Assembly (NCBI RefSeq): GCF_029784135.1
Contig: NC_073744.1
Span: 76,487,935 to 76,551,934 of the forward strand
DNA length: 64,000 bases
From: Toxorhynchites rutilus septentrionalis
Lineage: Eukaryota > Arthropoda > Insecta > Diptera > Culicidae
Direction of reading: 5' to 3'
The notes beneath the pieces are model-generated. The model was not told where the DNA came from, ran no database searches, and was given only the letters and a program-made list of their open reading frames with translations. The position numbers were made by a program, and so were the translations under genes. This document shows, piece by piece, positions 1 to 11,604 of this stretch (position 1 is its first letter; each line of letters opens with the position of its first letter).

Positions 1-432
1 TTCATTCGCTCATTTCTCCACACCTAATTATAAATCACTCTTGTATCTGCTTGGAATAATCAAGGCGAAGAGAATGCAGCAAGCAATAGTGAGATTGCAC
101 GATGAATCATTTTTCACTCTCCGACCATCTTCATTCGGGACTGAGAGTGAACATAACAAAACAAAGAGTGGAAAACAGCATTCGACGCATGAATACTCCT
201 TTGGAAGGATCGCACGAAACAAAATAACGAGTGAGTTAAAAAGACTCAATCTGCGTGTATGTATGTTTTTTTTCCTTTCACTCTCCTCCTTGTCAGCATT
301 CAAGTGCATTTGTTATCGGCAATGCACATGAATCTACCTTCCCGCTCACGAATAACTTTTGTTAATACGGTATTTTGCGTTGGCTTAGATAGTTTCATAC
401 TAGAAACAAAAAAATGTCATTGCAATAGTGAC
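1..432. repeat. Dispersed repeat, inverted copy at 36898-37333
   Basis: The first ~430 bases reappear in reverse complement at 36898-37333 with only scattered substitutions and small indels. ORFs of 60-96 codons occur on both strands, but the two copies do not preserve them better than the surrounding DNA, so I treat it as non-coding. No terminal inverted repeat or target duplication is visible, and the window edge may cut this copy. Class unknown. Confidence 0.75.
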
Positions 433-654
433 TGGGTTAGGTACAAAAATCGCGTTATCATTTAAATTAGTCAAATTTCCGATGTTCGATGTGCTTAACT
501 CGTTAAGCGCCACGGTTTTATAGCGATTCTATGGTAGTTTTTAAACGTATTAGGGCCAACGTTTCTTATCGTAGTGGAAGGTATTTTTGTTCGAAAGGGA
601 ATTTTTATAAGCTTATATTCTTATATTAGTTACCTTTATTATCATATGTTATAC

Positions 655-717
655 TGTCTGTCACCGGTGACTGACGCAGCTTGAGCGAAAACTCTGTGTC
701 AGTCACCGGTGACTGAC
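655..717. repeat. Pair of GTCACCGGTGAC palindromes
   Basis: The 12-base palindrome GTCACCGGTGAC occurs twice within 60 bases. The second copy lies inside a perfect 20-base palindrome at 698-717. Function unknown; it could be a dimeric protein site or the tip of a degraded foldback. The rest of 433-913 shows nothing recognisable. Confidence 0.6.
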
Positions 718-913
718 GTGGTAGTCAACGTGTTAAAAACTTTTTCATGATCCGAAAACTGATGTTAGAAATGATCATAGTATTCATCGTAGTGAAACTA
801 AATGTCGAAGGTTGCATATTATAGCAAAACCAGGACTTCCGGATAAGAATATTGCTAACAATACAATTACAACAACTTTGCGCGATGATACCGGACAGAC
901 TCGATTATTAACA

Positions 914-2440
914 AGTTTACTGTGATTGACGAGTACAGTGCCACAAATTATCAAAATTTATTCACGAATGAAGGAATTAGATTTTTCCCAGTATCGGATG
1001 ATTTCTCTTCTGTTGCAACTCAACGCCGTATCTATCATAATGAGTATAACACAAGAGTCGAGACGCGTGAACTTTGTCTGGTATATTGATCGAGAACAGC
1101 ATGAACGAACTTCGAAGAGCCTGCATTCAGGCACTTTCATGACTGTCAATAATTTCAGGTGATTATCACGAACGTTAAGCTCATCTTCATCGCTTGCAGT
1201 GAATTTTTATTGAAAACGTGTCACCCATTGCACAAATAAATGGTGTTGTATGCAATTTCCGAGCAATCGTGAGTAGAATCATAAATCGTAGCAAGAGTTA
1301 TTCTATACATACCATTGCCGAAGTCGCCAAAAACAAGAATTTTTTTGTGATGAACTGTCATCCTTTACCATTAATCAGTGCCGAAAATATTCACGTTCAC
1401 AACATTCAAATACGGCGAATTTCAGTCTGCCTTGTATTGATAACCTACTGGTCAAGCAGGAGTCGATAAATATGGAACAACAATATCAATGAACTCCAGT
1501 GAAATGAACAGCAAACATCAGCTTGCCATGAAGTTCATTTTTCATTTGCATCTTCATTTTGTTTATGATATTCGTAACGTCAAAATTGAAGATCGTTGCA
1601 TGTTAGTGAAAATCAAAGCATAAAATTCAACGTCAACCCATTGAGAGTAAAATCGATAACACAAAATTCTTGTTTTTGGCGACTTCGGCAATGGAATGTA
1701 TAGTATAACACTTGATATGTTTTATATCAAGGGCTGAGTGAGGTTTAGCGTTGAACGGCGTTGAGCATTTCGTTCATTTTTTATACTGTATTATAGTGAC
1801 TTTCAAAACAATTTGGCTGGTTCGTCACTTTACTTACATTTTTGGAAGAATGTCGAGAGAATATGAAAATAAAACACGATTTCAATAAAAAAAATAACTG
1901 CGAGCGATGAAGATCAACTTAATGTTCGTGATAATCACCTGAAATTATTGGCAGTAATGAAAGTGCCTGAATGCAGGCTTTGCGAAATTCGTTCATGCTG
2001 TTTTCGTTCAATATAACAGACAAAGTTCACGCGTCTCGACTCTTGTGTTATACTCATTATAACAGATATGGTGTTGAGTGTCAACAGAAGAGAATTCATC
2101 CGACACTGGGAAAAAGCTAATTCCTTCATTCGTGAATAGATTTTGATAATTTGTGGCACTGCCATTAATCGATTTCACTCTCAATTGGTGACGCGGAATT
2201 TTATGCTTTGATTTTCACTAACACGCAATGATCTTCAATTTCGACCTTACAATTACCATGACGAAAAGGAAGATGCAAATGAAAAATGAACTTCATGGCA
2301 AGCTGGCATTCCACTGGGGTTCATCGATAGTGTTGTTTCATATTTATCGACTCTCGCTTGAGCAGTAGGTTATCAATATAAGGAAGGCAGAAATTCGCCG
2401 AATTTGAATGTCGTGAACGTGAATATTTTCAGCACTGGAC
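914..2440. repeat. Permuted inverted-repeat complex
   Basis: Three blocks on the left have reverse-complement partners on the right: 914-1200 with 1915-2165, 1370-1560 with 2260-2440, and 1576-1650 with 2164-2250. The order is permuted rather than a simple mirror: left reads Z-X-Y, while the right read in reverse complement is X-Y-Z. This fits two oppositely oriented copies of a tandem or circularly permuted unit. No coding potential is recognised. Confidence 0.65.
1301..1714. mobile_element. MITE-like inner element with ~45-bp TIRs
   Basis: Inside the larger inverted complex, the segment at 1301-1346 is matched in reverse complement at 1664-1712. The shared core is CATTGCCGAAGTCGCCAAAA. The arms enclose about 320 bases without a coherent ORF. 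A target duplication was not resolved. Confidence 0.5.
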
Positions 2441-2598
2441 GAGTATACTCGTCATAGAGAAGTGTCAAAATGTTGTGTATCATGCGTATAAATCAGTGAC
2501 AATTAGCTATTTGATTTGCAATTTTTCAGAAAAACGAAACAAATTCTAAAATTTTAAGATGTTTAAAATATTTTGAGGCTAGCCGGAATGAAACAAAC

Positions 2599-2676
2599 AT
2601 GAGGATGAGGATGGGAATGAAACAAACATGAGGATGAGGATGAGGATGAGGATGAGGATGAGGATGAGGATGAGGA
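2599..2676 (+). repeat. GATGAG microsatellite
   Basis: A run of GATGAG hexamers, broken once near the start by GGGAATGAAACAAACATG. From here to about 2980 the DNA is AT-rich with nothing recognisable. Confidence 0.9.
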
Positions 2677-3001
2677 CGCAGCGGAGAAGATCAGCGATTT
2701 ATGATTTGAATTAATGTCCAACTCAACTCTACCCACTCGTTATTTCAAAACCGATTCGGGGATAGTAAAATTCTTAACATTCGTTCTTAAATTCAGTTAT
2801 AACATTAAGACCGTTGCTCAAGCAAAAAAAGAAAGTAACAAAACATTGAGAAAAAATAATCCAATCCAGTGCTTCAATCCATTTATAACAATTTGTTTGC
2901 ATTGTTCGAAGAAATTTATAACATCTGTAGTTAAAACAATAGTCAATCATTAAAAAATGCGTTTCAAGCATATTTAACAATTTTTGTCGTGTCATTTTAC
3001 A

Positions 3002-3942
3002 CGACAAAAATTAAGACCGGGTTCTCAAATTCATGGTAAAAAAACATAAAAACAAGAAAATTCATACCGGGAAAAGCTTCTAGGGTTAGTACTTGTTCGT
3101 GTAACCTTTGTTACGCATCACTTCAGGCACCCTATTCTGCATAGATTCCTCCAGCTTCTGGGACGTGGTGACCGGGATGGCGTACCAACAAGCTTGGATC
3201 CTATCCCACAGTTGCTGCTTGTTCATCGACTTTTTCGTGTACACCTACCTTTTCGCGAACCACTTGTTGACGGTCTTGGCAGTGTGCTTCGTATCGTTAT
3301 CCTGCATGAACTGCCATTTTAGGGACCTCTCCCACTCGGCGCGTGGCATCTTCATCTCATCCAACCACAGTATATTTCACCACTGCTTTTCCGGACCGAT
3401 CCAATCGAAGTGGTCTTTCGCGAACTTCAACCGCGCCTTCAGATGCTTCGGCGTCAGCATCGGAACCTTCCGGGGCTTTTACCGCCTAGCCCCTGTTCCA
3501 CCAGCTGCCGCTGAACTGTCCGGGAACTCACGGACAAGTTCAGTTCGTCCTGGATCTTTTTCGAGGCCTTGAAGGGATCTTTCCTGGATGCTCGCTTTAT
3601 GGCAAAGTCATATTTCGCATCCTTGGGCGTTTTTTGCGGTCGTGGAGAGCTTCAAACACGAAGGTTCTGGATCTTCCAAGTACTCTGCGATTTCGCGTTG
3701 GCTGCTGCCTGCCTTGGACATTTTGCGGATGACCATCCTCTGTGTTTCCGTGCAATTATGCTCGTGACCCATTTTCTGTTGACTGTAACTAGAATTCAAC
3801 ATACACACTTCTTGTTTCATGATAAATACTTACTAGAATCCGAAAAACACAAAATACCATCGAGAAACAATCAAGATTCACCAAAATCGGTAGAAACAAC
3901 ACTCGAAACAGCCAAAACGAGGAACTGGTCCTAAATTTGTCG
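3002..3942 (-). mobile_element. Degenerate Tc1-like transposon
   Basis: The ends are imperfect inverted repeats. CGACAAAAATTAAGACC at the left corresponds to CGACAAATTTAGGACC in reverse complement at the right (about 3925-3942). Between them on the minus strand lies a broken Tc1-type transposase. The left end abuts a further hairpin (about 2984-3010), where the TTTTGTCGTG motif is mirrored. Confidence 0.75.
3085..3820 (-). pseudogene. Tc1-like transposase pseudogene
   Basis: On the minus strand the 5' part begins MGHEHNCTETQRMVIRK and continues through AGSSQREIAEYL, the first helix-turn-helix of Tc1 transposases. A second helix-turn-helix follows (SSRTVQRQLVEQGL). Later comes MQDNDTKHTAKTV, whose DND holds the second catalytic aspartate, and then a C-terminal region with QLWDRIQACW. 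The reading frame is broken. A stop follows GPEKQW. The region between the first and second catalytic aspartates is reduced to a few residues, and the usual SPDLNPIE glutamate motif is missing. It therefore has two internal deletions plus point damage and cannot encode an active enzyme. Family assignment is confident from the motifs; subfamily is not determined. Confidence 0.8.
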
Positions 3943-4664
3943 ACTGCCCAGCACCTCCTCAAGGCGGGTTATGGTTTATACCGAAAAACAGTATTCTTTT
4001 GTTACCACAACAACAAAACTTGATGTCGGACGTAAAATACTAATCAAAATAAACTTACCGAACAGTTTTTCCACCAATGAAATGTTCAAAAAGTGTGCTT
4101 GTTTTTCGTTTGGAGGGCGCGACCGAAATCGAATTATTTTTTTTTTCCTCTTTCGACACAAAATACACCTAGCAGAAACCAGCCAACATAGAACCAATGT
4201 GTTTGGTTGAGAGATCAAAGTATTTTGAAGACGTGCTAGTGTGGGTGAACATTGAAAATAATGTCTGAATAATTTTTAAAAAAAATCCGGGCAGCCGGTC
4301 TGACAGCGGGGTTAGGTTGCAGAAGGTTAATGGTGTAATTACTTTTTTGCATCAGAAATCAAGTTTTCGTTTCACTTTATATGAACGTCAATTCATTCTC
4401 TAGTCAATTCACTTTCTGTTGACGGCGAATGCCGAAGTAGAGTAGAGTCGACTTCATTTTTCTCCTTCGAAGATTTCGGGCCCTGCAAAGCTTTGAAATT
4501 GTTTGAAAATGCTTGAACAACAGTGAAAAGATAATGCAGAATTCGAAATGGTCTCAATGCAATTTTTGTGGTCTGGAATCTGGCCAAGACACCTTGTATC
4601 CATACCAGAATACTGTTACTGACTGTAATATTATCCTGCATTACTTGACATAAACATAAGTTTT
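3943..4664. other. No recognisable gene
   Basis: AT-rich sequence between the Tc1 relic and the first histone-derived repeat. Short ORFs occur on both strands but show no family motif, repeat partner or splice structure that I can support. Confidence 0.5.
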
Positions 4665-6159
4665 TTGACGTAGGATTACGTCTTTCGGGAACAAAAAAAT
4701 TGAAAATCGAAAATCGAGCTCATAGTGAAAATTGTCCAATTTCAAACGCTTATCGCTCAGTCATTTCATGATGGATTGATGATGTTTTTGCGTCAATCGA
4801 TTTCGGCTTTCCATAACAATTTTTTATATTGAATAATGAAACTAACTATCGAACAACTGGAAAATCTCAACCCCTATCCTAATGAAAATATCCACTTCTA
4901 ATTGGTCGAAATTGACGACACATGCGGCGGTTCCCTAACAGAGACATCAAAACCGAGCTGCCTGGGGGAAATTGGCATTGCAACTACATGAAAGTAGGGG
5001 GATCTTTTTTTTCCTACCGAAATGAGACATCGAAACCAAGGTGCCCGAGGGAAATCAGCATTGCAATATATGCAAGTCGGGGCATTTTTATATTGCTCCT
5101 TACTTGCTATATAAAAATTCCCTCAGTGATACGATTAATTCTAGCAAATAAAATTTAAATTTGGAACTTTAATGTTGGTTGCTTCGTGAAAAATTTAGCA
5201 CAAGTGTAAATGTAAAATTGTATATGGTAGCAGTTGTGTTAAAAATGGCTTGACATATGAAACGACTTATTTCAATTTTCATAAATAAAAACCAAGGTGT
5301 GTTCCCGCTCGGGAACGCGTCTTTCGATCTAAGCTTTCTGTTTTGTTGTGTTCATTTTTACCTAAGGAAAGTTCATGCGGCGAGAAAAAATTGGAAAAGT
5401 GAAGAAATATTCGAAAACGTGATTTGTCATATGCTGTACATATAGTATTAGGTGTTGTTAGCCCAATTAAAATTCGAATTGGGCTGAATAAACACTCAGA
5501 AAGTAAACGTTATACAACAAAATTACCTTTTCCATTTCAAATATGTTTTCTCTATGTTAAAGAAACATGTTTTTACTGTTGAGCAAAATTGATAATTGTG
5601 TTCGGTATTGGTAATTAATGGTGCAACCGTGGCCGAGTGGTTAGCGTCCCACACTATCATGCCGGGTGTTCGGGTTCGATTCCCGTTCTGGTCGGGGGAT
5701 TTTTCGTCAAAGAAAATTCTTCTGGCTTGCACTGTGGTCACGCGTATTCTAGAGCTTGCCACTCCAGAGTACATTCAAGGCGTGTTATTCGGCATAGAAA
5801 TCTCAACCAAGTATTAATGAATGACGCTAGTTAATGCATACGTTGATACAGCAAAAGTTCCACAGGGAATGTAATTTTAAAAGAAATTGGTAATTATCTT
5901 ATATTACATTGATGAGTTTTTTTTTCTTTTCAGAGGGCGGTTTTCATCATATCTCATCCCACTTCGGCTTCTTCTATCTGATACGCACCACCCAACGACT
6001 GTTTACCATACTCCTGTTATCACCACTCGGTAAACACTGGAGGAGTGAACAAACAATACCCAACAACCAACAACAAAAAATCATTATAAATGATTTTAAC
6101 GCTGTAATTTTTCAAATATATCCGAAATCAACAGATACCCTAACGGACTCCTACGTCAA
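4665..6159 (+). repeat. HDR family copy 1
   Basis: Begins TTGACGTAGGATTACGTC and ends CTCCTACGTCAA, an imperfect inversion of the start. The left ~270 bases match 14008-14280, 49624-49840 and, inverted, 34440-34606. Two units of the ~100-bp tandem repeat follow at 4925-5115, then a SINE insertion at 5618-5885, then a 3' segment (5930-6120) matching 15280-15530. The histone stem-loop present in copy 2 is lost here. The sequence after the end, CTATGCGGTCTTGTCTCGG, recurs after the HDR end at 53118. Confidence 0.7.
5618..5885 (+). mobile_element. tRNA-derived SINE (SINE-B), copy 1
   Basis: The head looks like a tRNA with an A box (TGGCCGAGTGG) and B box (GGTTCGATTCC), followed by a SINE body shared with 14602-14878, 27385-27658 and 19644-19886. 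The flanking 11-bp duplication ATTGGTAATTA is at 5607-5617 and 5886-5896. The paralogous HDR copy near 15195 lacks an insertion at this point, which confirms the boundaries. The body is more diverged than in the other plus-strand copies. It resembles the tRNA-related SINEs of Aedes (Feilai type), but the name needs a library match. Confidence 0.85.
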
Positions 6160-6209
6160 CTATGCGGTCTTGTCTCGGACACAACTCTCCTGCGACTTTT
6201 TTTTATTCA

Positions 6210-7123
6210 ATGACCAAATCACTCCACATCAAATTTTAATGTCCAAAAATCATCTCTTTTATTTTATTATATTTTTATTTTTATTTTATTACTAGCTGAC
6301 TCGACGAACTTCGTCCCTCCCAAAATAGATTTTTTGATTTGAATACTTTCAAACAACCACGTTTTCTTACTGAGTAAAAGTTAGTGAGTCCAATCACTGA
6401 ACTCTTTATTGATTGATTACCCTTTGACCCTTTACAATTTCCTTTACTATAAATTGTCTAGTACTTCTACAAAAATTCGTCCTTGTAATATAAAATTATT
6501 TTCAGACACAATTCTCGTTCAAGATTCTTCAAGCATTTGGAAATAACATGTTTCTCCGTTGCATGGAATACATGTTTGATACAGAGAATATTACAAAATA
6601 AAGACAGCTGAAATCGGACCTTTCCTTCCTCGGGTTTAGGCACACCAACACATTTGGCCTTCCATTTTTGTTTATATAGATAGAATATATATAGGAATAC
6701 GTTATTCCGTCTGAAAATCCTTTTCCACTTTCGAACAAAAATCAATTTCGATAGCGCAAATATCTAATGGACTAACAACGCCTATTATGATGTAATTTCC
6801 AAACATGTGGGTATTCAATTTTCCGAATTTTCCGATTTTTCTCTCCACTATATTGATCTATGGGAAGAGACGAATACAACAAAATACAGGAGGCTATAAT
6901 CGGACCATCCCTTCTTCGGGTTTTCCGCTTACCAACAGATTTTGCCTTACATTTTTATTTATATAGATATATTTGGTAATTTGAGGCTTTATATAATGAT
7001 TAAACATTATTGATTGAGAAAAAACAAGTGTAGCTCAGTGTACAATGTTTTTTTTCATTCAGACCTATTGCTTTGGAAATATAAGACGATTTTCTTAGGG
7101 GGTCTAAATTGCCCCTGCTTATA
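6210..7123. mobile_element. Pogo-like element fragment, interrupted
   Basis: 6210-6291 matches 22835-22890, and 6968-7123 matches 22895-23050. The two parts are thus one 3' fragment of the pogo-like element described at 22175-23050, split by the insertion at 6292-6967. The 5' part of the pogo-like element is missing; the fragment starts next to the end of HDR copy 1. Confidence 0.65.
6292..6967 (-). mobile_element. Helitron-like insertion (non-autonomous)
   Basis: Read on the minus strand, the insertion starts TCTATATAAATAAAAATG and ends GAGTCAGCTAG, between host A and T. A short hairpin (GGACGAAGTTCG region) lies just before the 3' CTAG. Comparison with the uninterrupted paralog near 22885 places both boundaries. 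TC at the 5' end, CTRR at the 3' end, a subterminal hairpin and A/T target without duplication are the Helitron hallmarks. Related 3' ends lie at 11358 and 54218. A second copy of the 5' start lies inside, near 6680. No Rep/helicase coding is present. Confidence 0.5.
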
Positions 7124-8280
7124 TCATGGACAGACATACAGCTGTACTAACGTTGTACGGTGAACTTTTTATGGATTTGAGGAGCAGTTAATAAAAAAAA
7201 CGTTAACAAATTGCTTCGCTCTACGATTTCAGGAGAGACTTGGCGTCTCCACTGAAAATCCTAACAGCTCAAACGATCGCGTGTTCCCCTCCCCCTAGCG
7301 AACGAGTTGTTGTGGTCACGCTAGTCACCCGCCGTCAGTGACAATGATTATGTGCCCGCGCTAATGCTGATGATGGTGGTGGCCGACTGGTAGGTATGTA
7401 CTCGTCGCGTGTGGCTCAAGCTACACACATTTTGTCACACATCTGGCTGGAACTCCGTACGGGTAATCGCGCTGTGCTGAGCTGAGTTGAGCTGCGCGGT
7501 GCGGACTCAGCTCGAACGTTGCTGCTCAGCTGGCTGTTCAATCTTGTGCCGACCATTACCGCGAACGGGCGCGGATTAATTCGGGTGTCAATCTCCGGTG
7601 TTTTTGTACTTCTCTTCTCTATTGCTGTCAAAATTTCCAAAAGGATAGAAAGAAGGGAAAGGAACTATTGCTACACAGTGATCTCCGCCTAATCTCGTAT
7701 AACGCCACCGCGTTTATCGTTCGCTGCTGGTTCGTACGGTTGTTAGAAATTGACAAATTAGAACTCGACAAGCACAAATTGAATTTGCGACAGCGGGAAT
7801 TGTCAACCGTGATAGTAGTGATAGTGATGATAATAGTGCACAATTGAAACAGATGGTTTCGTATGAAATTTACATTGGAGGATCGCAGTGTTTTGAATAT
7901 TTTGTTCGGTAAAAGGCAGTTGGGAAATGAATATATGTATGTGAACGTTATGGATTACTAGAGATGATGATTTATTGTGATAAGTTGCATTTGAGAAGTG
8001 TGTGCCGTTTGGTCTGTTGAACAGAATTGGTTATTTATTGGATGTGATTGTGTTTTAGATTTTTTTTGGCACAAGATGCTGTTACCTGAATGCAATAAGG
8101 AAAAGTGTGATTGATGACGGTGATCAATCACGCAACTATGTATGGCCAGGCCAATGAAATATTTGAATAAGGTCCTCGATATTCGCAGATTTGTTCGTTC
8201 ATAGTCCAGTGACCTTCTACATTTTTGCATTGTATATATTCGATGATTTATCCCTTAGATATTCAATAAACTGCGAGCTA
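7124..8280. other. Gene-less, GC-richer stretch; possible 5' leader
   Basis: About 7260-7860 is more GC-rich than its surroundings and has no obvious repeat partner in the window. It contains an Inr-like TCAGTG near 7335 and long purine/AT leader-like sequence toward 7860. It could be a promoter and untranslated first exon of a host gene lying mostly outside the window, but there is no supporting coding exon here. Confidence 0.2.
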
Positions 8281-8718
8281 CAGGGTAACTTCGATATAAC
8301 GTACATTTCACTTCCAAAATTGGACGTTGTATCGAATTGTACGTTATATCGAAGCATGATAAAGAACTCTGAAACGTAGCTTAAATTACTTCATTGTGTT
8401 GTTGTTTGAGTAAGGTTGATGAATAAATTCAATAAGAAGACGAAGCCAACTTTTCTCATGATGTTTCCCTTCGTTCTGTTGATTGAAATTTGATTCATTT
8501 AGAATCCGGAATCACAAAACAGTTGTATTTCGAGATTGGTTAAAGATACAAGACAAGCTTTACTATTAAAATACAGATAATTTATTGTTCTTTCAGAAAA
8601 AAAATATTCAAAAAAATTATTTTTTTGGACTTTGATAATGTGTACGTTATATCGAGGTAAAATGTACGTTATATCGAGTGACGTTATATCGAGGGTACGT
8701 TATATCGAAGTTTCCCTG
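8281..8718. mobile_element. Pogo/Tigger-like MITE with TA duplication
   Basis: Starts CAGGGTAACTTCGATATAAC and ends with the inverted counterpart ATATCGAAGTTTCCCTG. TA lies on each side (8279-8280 and 8719-8720). The motif CGTTATATCGA is repeated several times inside both ends, notably at 8640-8710. It has 438 bp, no transposase, and CAGGG termini typical of pogo-type elements. Confidence 0.8.
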
Positions 8719-8838
8719 TATTGCAATCTAGTTTGGATTTCGGCGAATCATATCATCGTATCATTTTGCTATTTGGCTTTGCTGAAATTGCTCTCCAATA
8801 TTTATCTAACGAGAGTTGTAAATGTTAATTTGATGTTA

Positions 8839-8924
8839 GGCGTCGTGCACAAATTACGCGATAACGCGATAAGGGGGGGTCAAAAATCCGGATTTTTAGC
8901 GTTACGTAATTTGTGCACGACGCC
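8839..8924. mobile_element. Tiny hairpin MITE, GGCGTCGTGCAC termini
   Basis: An 86-bp element with inverted ends GGCGTCGTGCACAAATTACG, flanked by TTA on both sides (8836-8838 and 8925-8927). A 3-bp TTA duplication suggests a PIF/Harbinger-type transposase. Related copies are near 13815, 32205 and 48972. Confidence 0.75.
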
Positions 8925-9463
8925 TTACACTACATTGATCTTACAATTGCCTTCCTATTTACGCGTGGAGAGCCTACCATTCAATTTAAAAAAAAAAGGA
9001 AAAACTCGTTCTCAACGATTTAGTTTAGAATGCAGATGATAATTAAAAATAAAAAAAAACATAAAAAAAATCTAGACATGGCAACTAACAAAATATCCTC
9101 TAGTTGTTGTGTCGAACTTTGCTTTCTCTCATGTTGTTTTGAAATTCGAGATATTTGGTGTGAACAAAACAGATTATACATTGATGACTCAAAGTATTAT
9201 CCATCGCTGGTTGTAACTTTCTCCCGTGTCCAAAAAAAACAGGCACGAATCGATTACAATACTGAATTTCACATTTTGTGTTTTATATTATTAAATTCAA
9301 TGAATGGCAAAATGAGAATTGAATTTTTTGTTTCTATTCTTGGCCCTTTCGAACAACCGGCTAATTCTTAAAATGTGATGTTTTTGCTTTATCTTTATCT
9401 GATTTATTTTGTTCGGACCTTGAGTTAAACATCCATAAGCTTAATATTATTCGTTTGGATCTT

Positions 9464-9945
9464 TTTTTTTATCCCATTTATTTATTTAAGGCTCATTAGC
9501 ATTTTAGCTGTAACAGAGCCGAATTATAATCGTGTACATGTCACGTGGTTATCATATCTATAATTAGCACATTACACAGTTGCCATTCGCCAGTATTCCT
9601 TCTATACCATTACATATGGTACATTCACACAGTAGCCATTTAGGCGTAAGGGTATTCTTTCTGTTCTTCCATTATCCAGTTGGACCACCGGACAGCGGAA
9701 ACAGTTGATTGATCATTGTTGAGTTATTTATAGAACAGTAGCCCGATGTGTCTGGCAGAGCAGAGCAGTTGTATGGATGAATCGATCTTATTTCGACCGT
9801 GGATCGATCTCCATCGCTGATGATTGTTGCGTGGACGTAGCTATTCTGTAACAACACATAGATGGTCAATGAGGGCCCTGAGTTTTGAACTCACGATCGA
9901 TCGCTTACTAAGCGAACGCGCAACCAATGTGGCTACGGAGACCCC
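9464..9945 (-). mobile_element. tRNA-derived SINE (SINE-A) with 12-bp duplication
   Basis: The minus strand begins GGGTCTCCGTAGCCACATTG, a tRNA-like head with an A-box-like GTAGCCACATTGG and a B-box-like GAGTTCAAAAC, at about 9875-9945. A ~400-bp body and an A/T-rich 3' end with TAAATAAATAAAT follow. CGTTTGGATCTT flanks the element at 9452-9463 and 9946-9957, a clean 12-bp target duplication. The internal 65-residue ORF is not a gene. 8925-9451 and 9958-10310 hold nothing else I recognise. Confidence 0.85.
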
Positions 9946-10319
9946 CGTTTGGATCTTGATTTAAATTTAAATGTTACTTCTCGTCAAAGCAATAATTGGT
10001 CCTTGTAGACCATTTTCATGTTTTCAAAATAGCATTCCGATTTGTTGTGTGGTCATTATTTCATAAAATAATCATAAATAAATACGAGAGAGTAATTTTT
10101 CGTGCAATCAAAGATCTCTTTTTATTGTAATCGTTTCCCCATCCTATTAAGCGTTGAATAACCGCAATTGTAAAAATACTATAGAATCAAAAATATATTT
10201 AAAATTAGGCTCCTTCAAACTGAGAGAGTCCACAGCAGGCACTTTATTGTTTACTGGAATTATTCATTTATCGTAAATTGCCTCAGTTAAGCTAAGTATT
10301 TCGTTGTAAAGTCATTTGC

Positions 10320-11358
10320 TGCCATACAAATCAAACATAAATTTCAGTATTACTCGAGAATTAATCAAGCAAATAGAACCAAATTTGGTATATGGAGGGT
10401 TTAAGGTGCAATAAATGATTTTATGGTGGCTAGATACTCCTCCCCCTCTCATAGGGGGGTGGCTGCCATACCAATGAAACACAAATTTCTGCATAACTCG
10501 AGAATTAATTAAGTAAATTGAGCCATATTTGGCATGTGGAGGTTTTAGGGGGCACGAAACGTTTCTATGGTGGTTCGACACATCTACCCCCTCTCTAAGG
10601 AAACACAAACCTCTGCATAACTCGAGAACTAATCAAGAAAATGCAGCCAAATTTAGGCTGTGAGGGTTTTTGGGTACGAGAAATGTTTCTATGATGGTAT
10701 GACATCCCTTCCTCCTCTGGAAAGGAAAGGAGGTCCCATAAAAATAATGCACATATTTCACCCAAACATATTCCAACCAAACATGACAATTGAAATTTTT
10801 CGTAAACTCTGAAGGAAAATGGGAAAATTAGAAAAATTCAATGCGCATGTGTTCTACAATTACATATTGACAAGCGTTGTTAGTCCATTTGATGTTTGCG
10901 GTAACGAGATTGATCTTCGTTCGAAAGTGGAAATGGATTTCAATGTGATAAAACGCTTTCCTATATCGTCTTATATCTATATGAATAATAAAAATGGATC
11001 GTCGAATGTGTTGATAAGAGCAAACTCGAGAAAGGAATTGTCCGATTTAGGGCTGTCTTCATTCTATCATATTTTCTGTATCAAACATTTATTCCATGTA
11101 TCGGAGAAACATGTTATTTGCAAGTGGATGAAAAATCTTGCACGAAAATTGTGTCTGAAAATAACCTGATATTATAATGTCGAGTTTTGGTAGAAGTACT
11201 GAAATGTTATAGTAAAAAATAATTTTAAAGGGTAGATTAGAAGATCAATCAATGAACAGCTCTGCGATTGGACCCATGAACGTGCGATTAGTAGGAAAAC
11301 GTGGATGTGATAACGAAAAATAAATTTTGGGTGGGACGAAGTTTGCCGGGTCAGCTAG
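10320..11358 (+). mobile_element. Tandem-repeat element with Helitron-like 3' end
   Basis: 10320-10790 contains about three diverged ~145-bp units, each with GCATAACTCGAGAA followed by a run such as CTCCCCCTCTC. The segment 10800-11358 ends GGGTCAGCTAG next to a host T, like the minus-strand element at 6292. The same arrangement recurs at 53330-54218. A start-like TCTATATGAATAATAAAAAT occurs internally at 10976. The true 5' boundary is unclear. Confidence 0.5.
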
Positions 11359-11604
11359 TCTAATATGTAAATCTACAGTCTGATAGCGCTATCCATATTA
11401 TTCTCTATCAGTCGAGGGAGGTCGAGGTTGTGTTACTTAATGTGACATAGGGGAGAGGAGGGTGGCCGTGATCGTTACGTAACAAAATTCCATTTTTATT
11501 CCTAAACAAAGTCACGGGCCCCTATATGCTTGGGCAGCTAGTTTCGATTCTGGGACTGAATGAGGTGTGTTTCCTGAGCCAAGATGATAAAGCAGGTGTT
11601 TTAA

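Noticed and set aside
6292..11358. The inverted CTAG ends at 6292 and 11358 as the two termini of one 5-kb element
   Set aside because: The paralog at 22885 shows the left one closes at 6967, and a third copy at 54218 has the same polarity as 11358; they are separate oppositely oriented elements.
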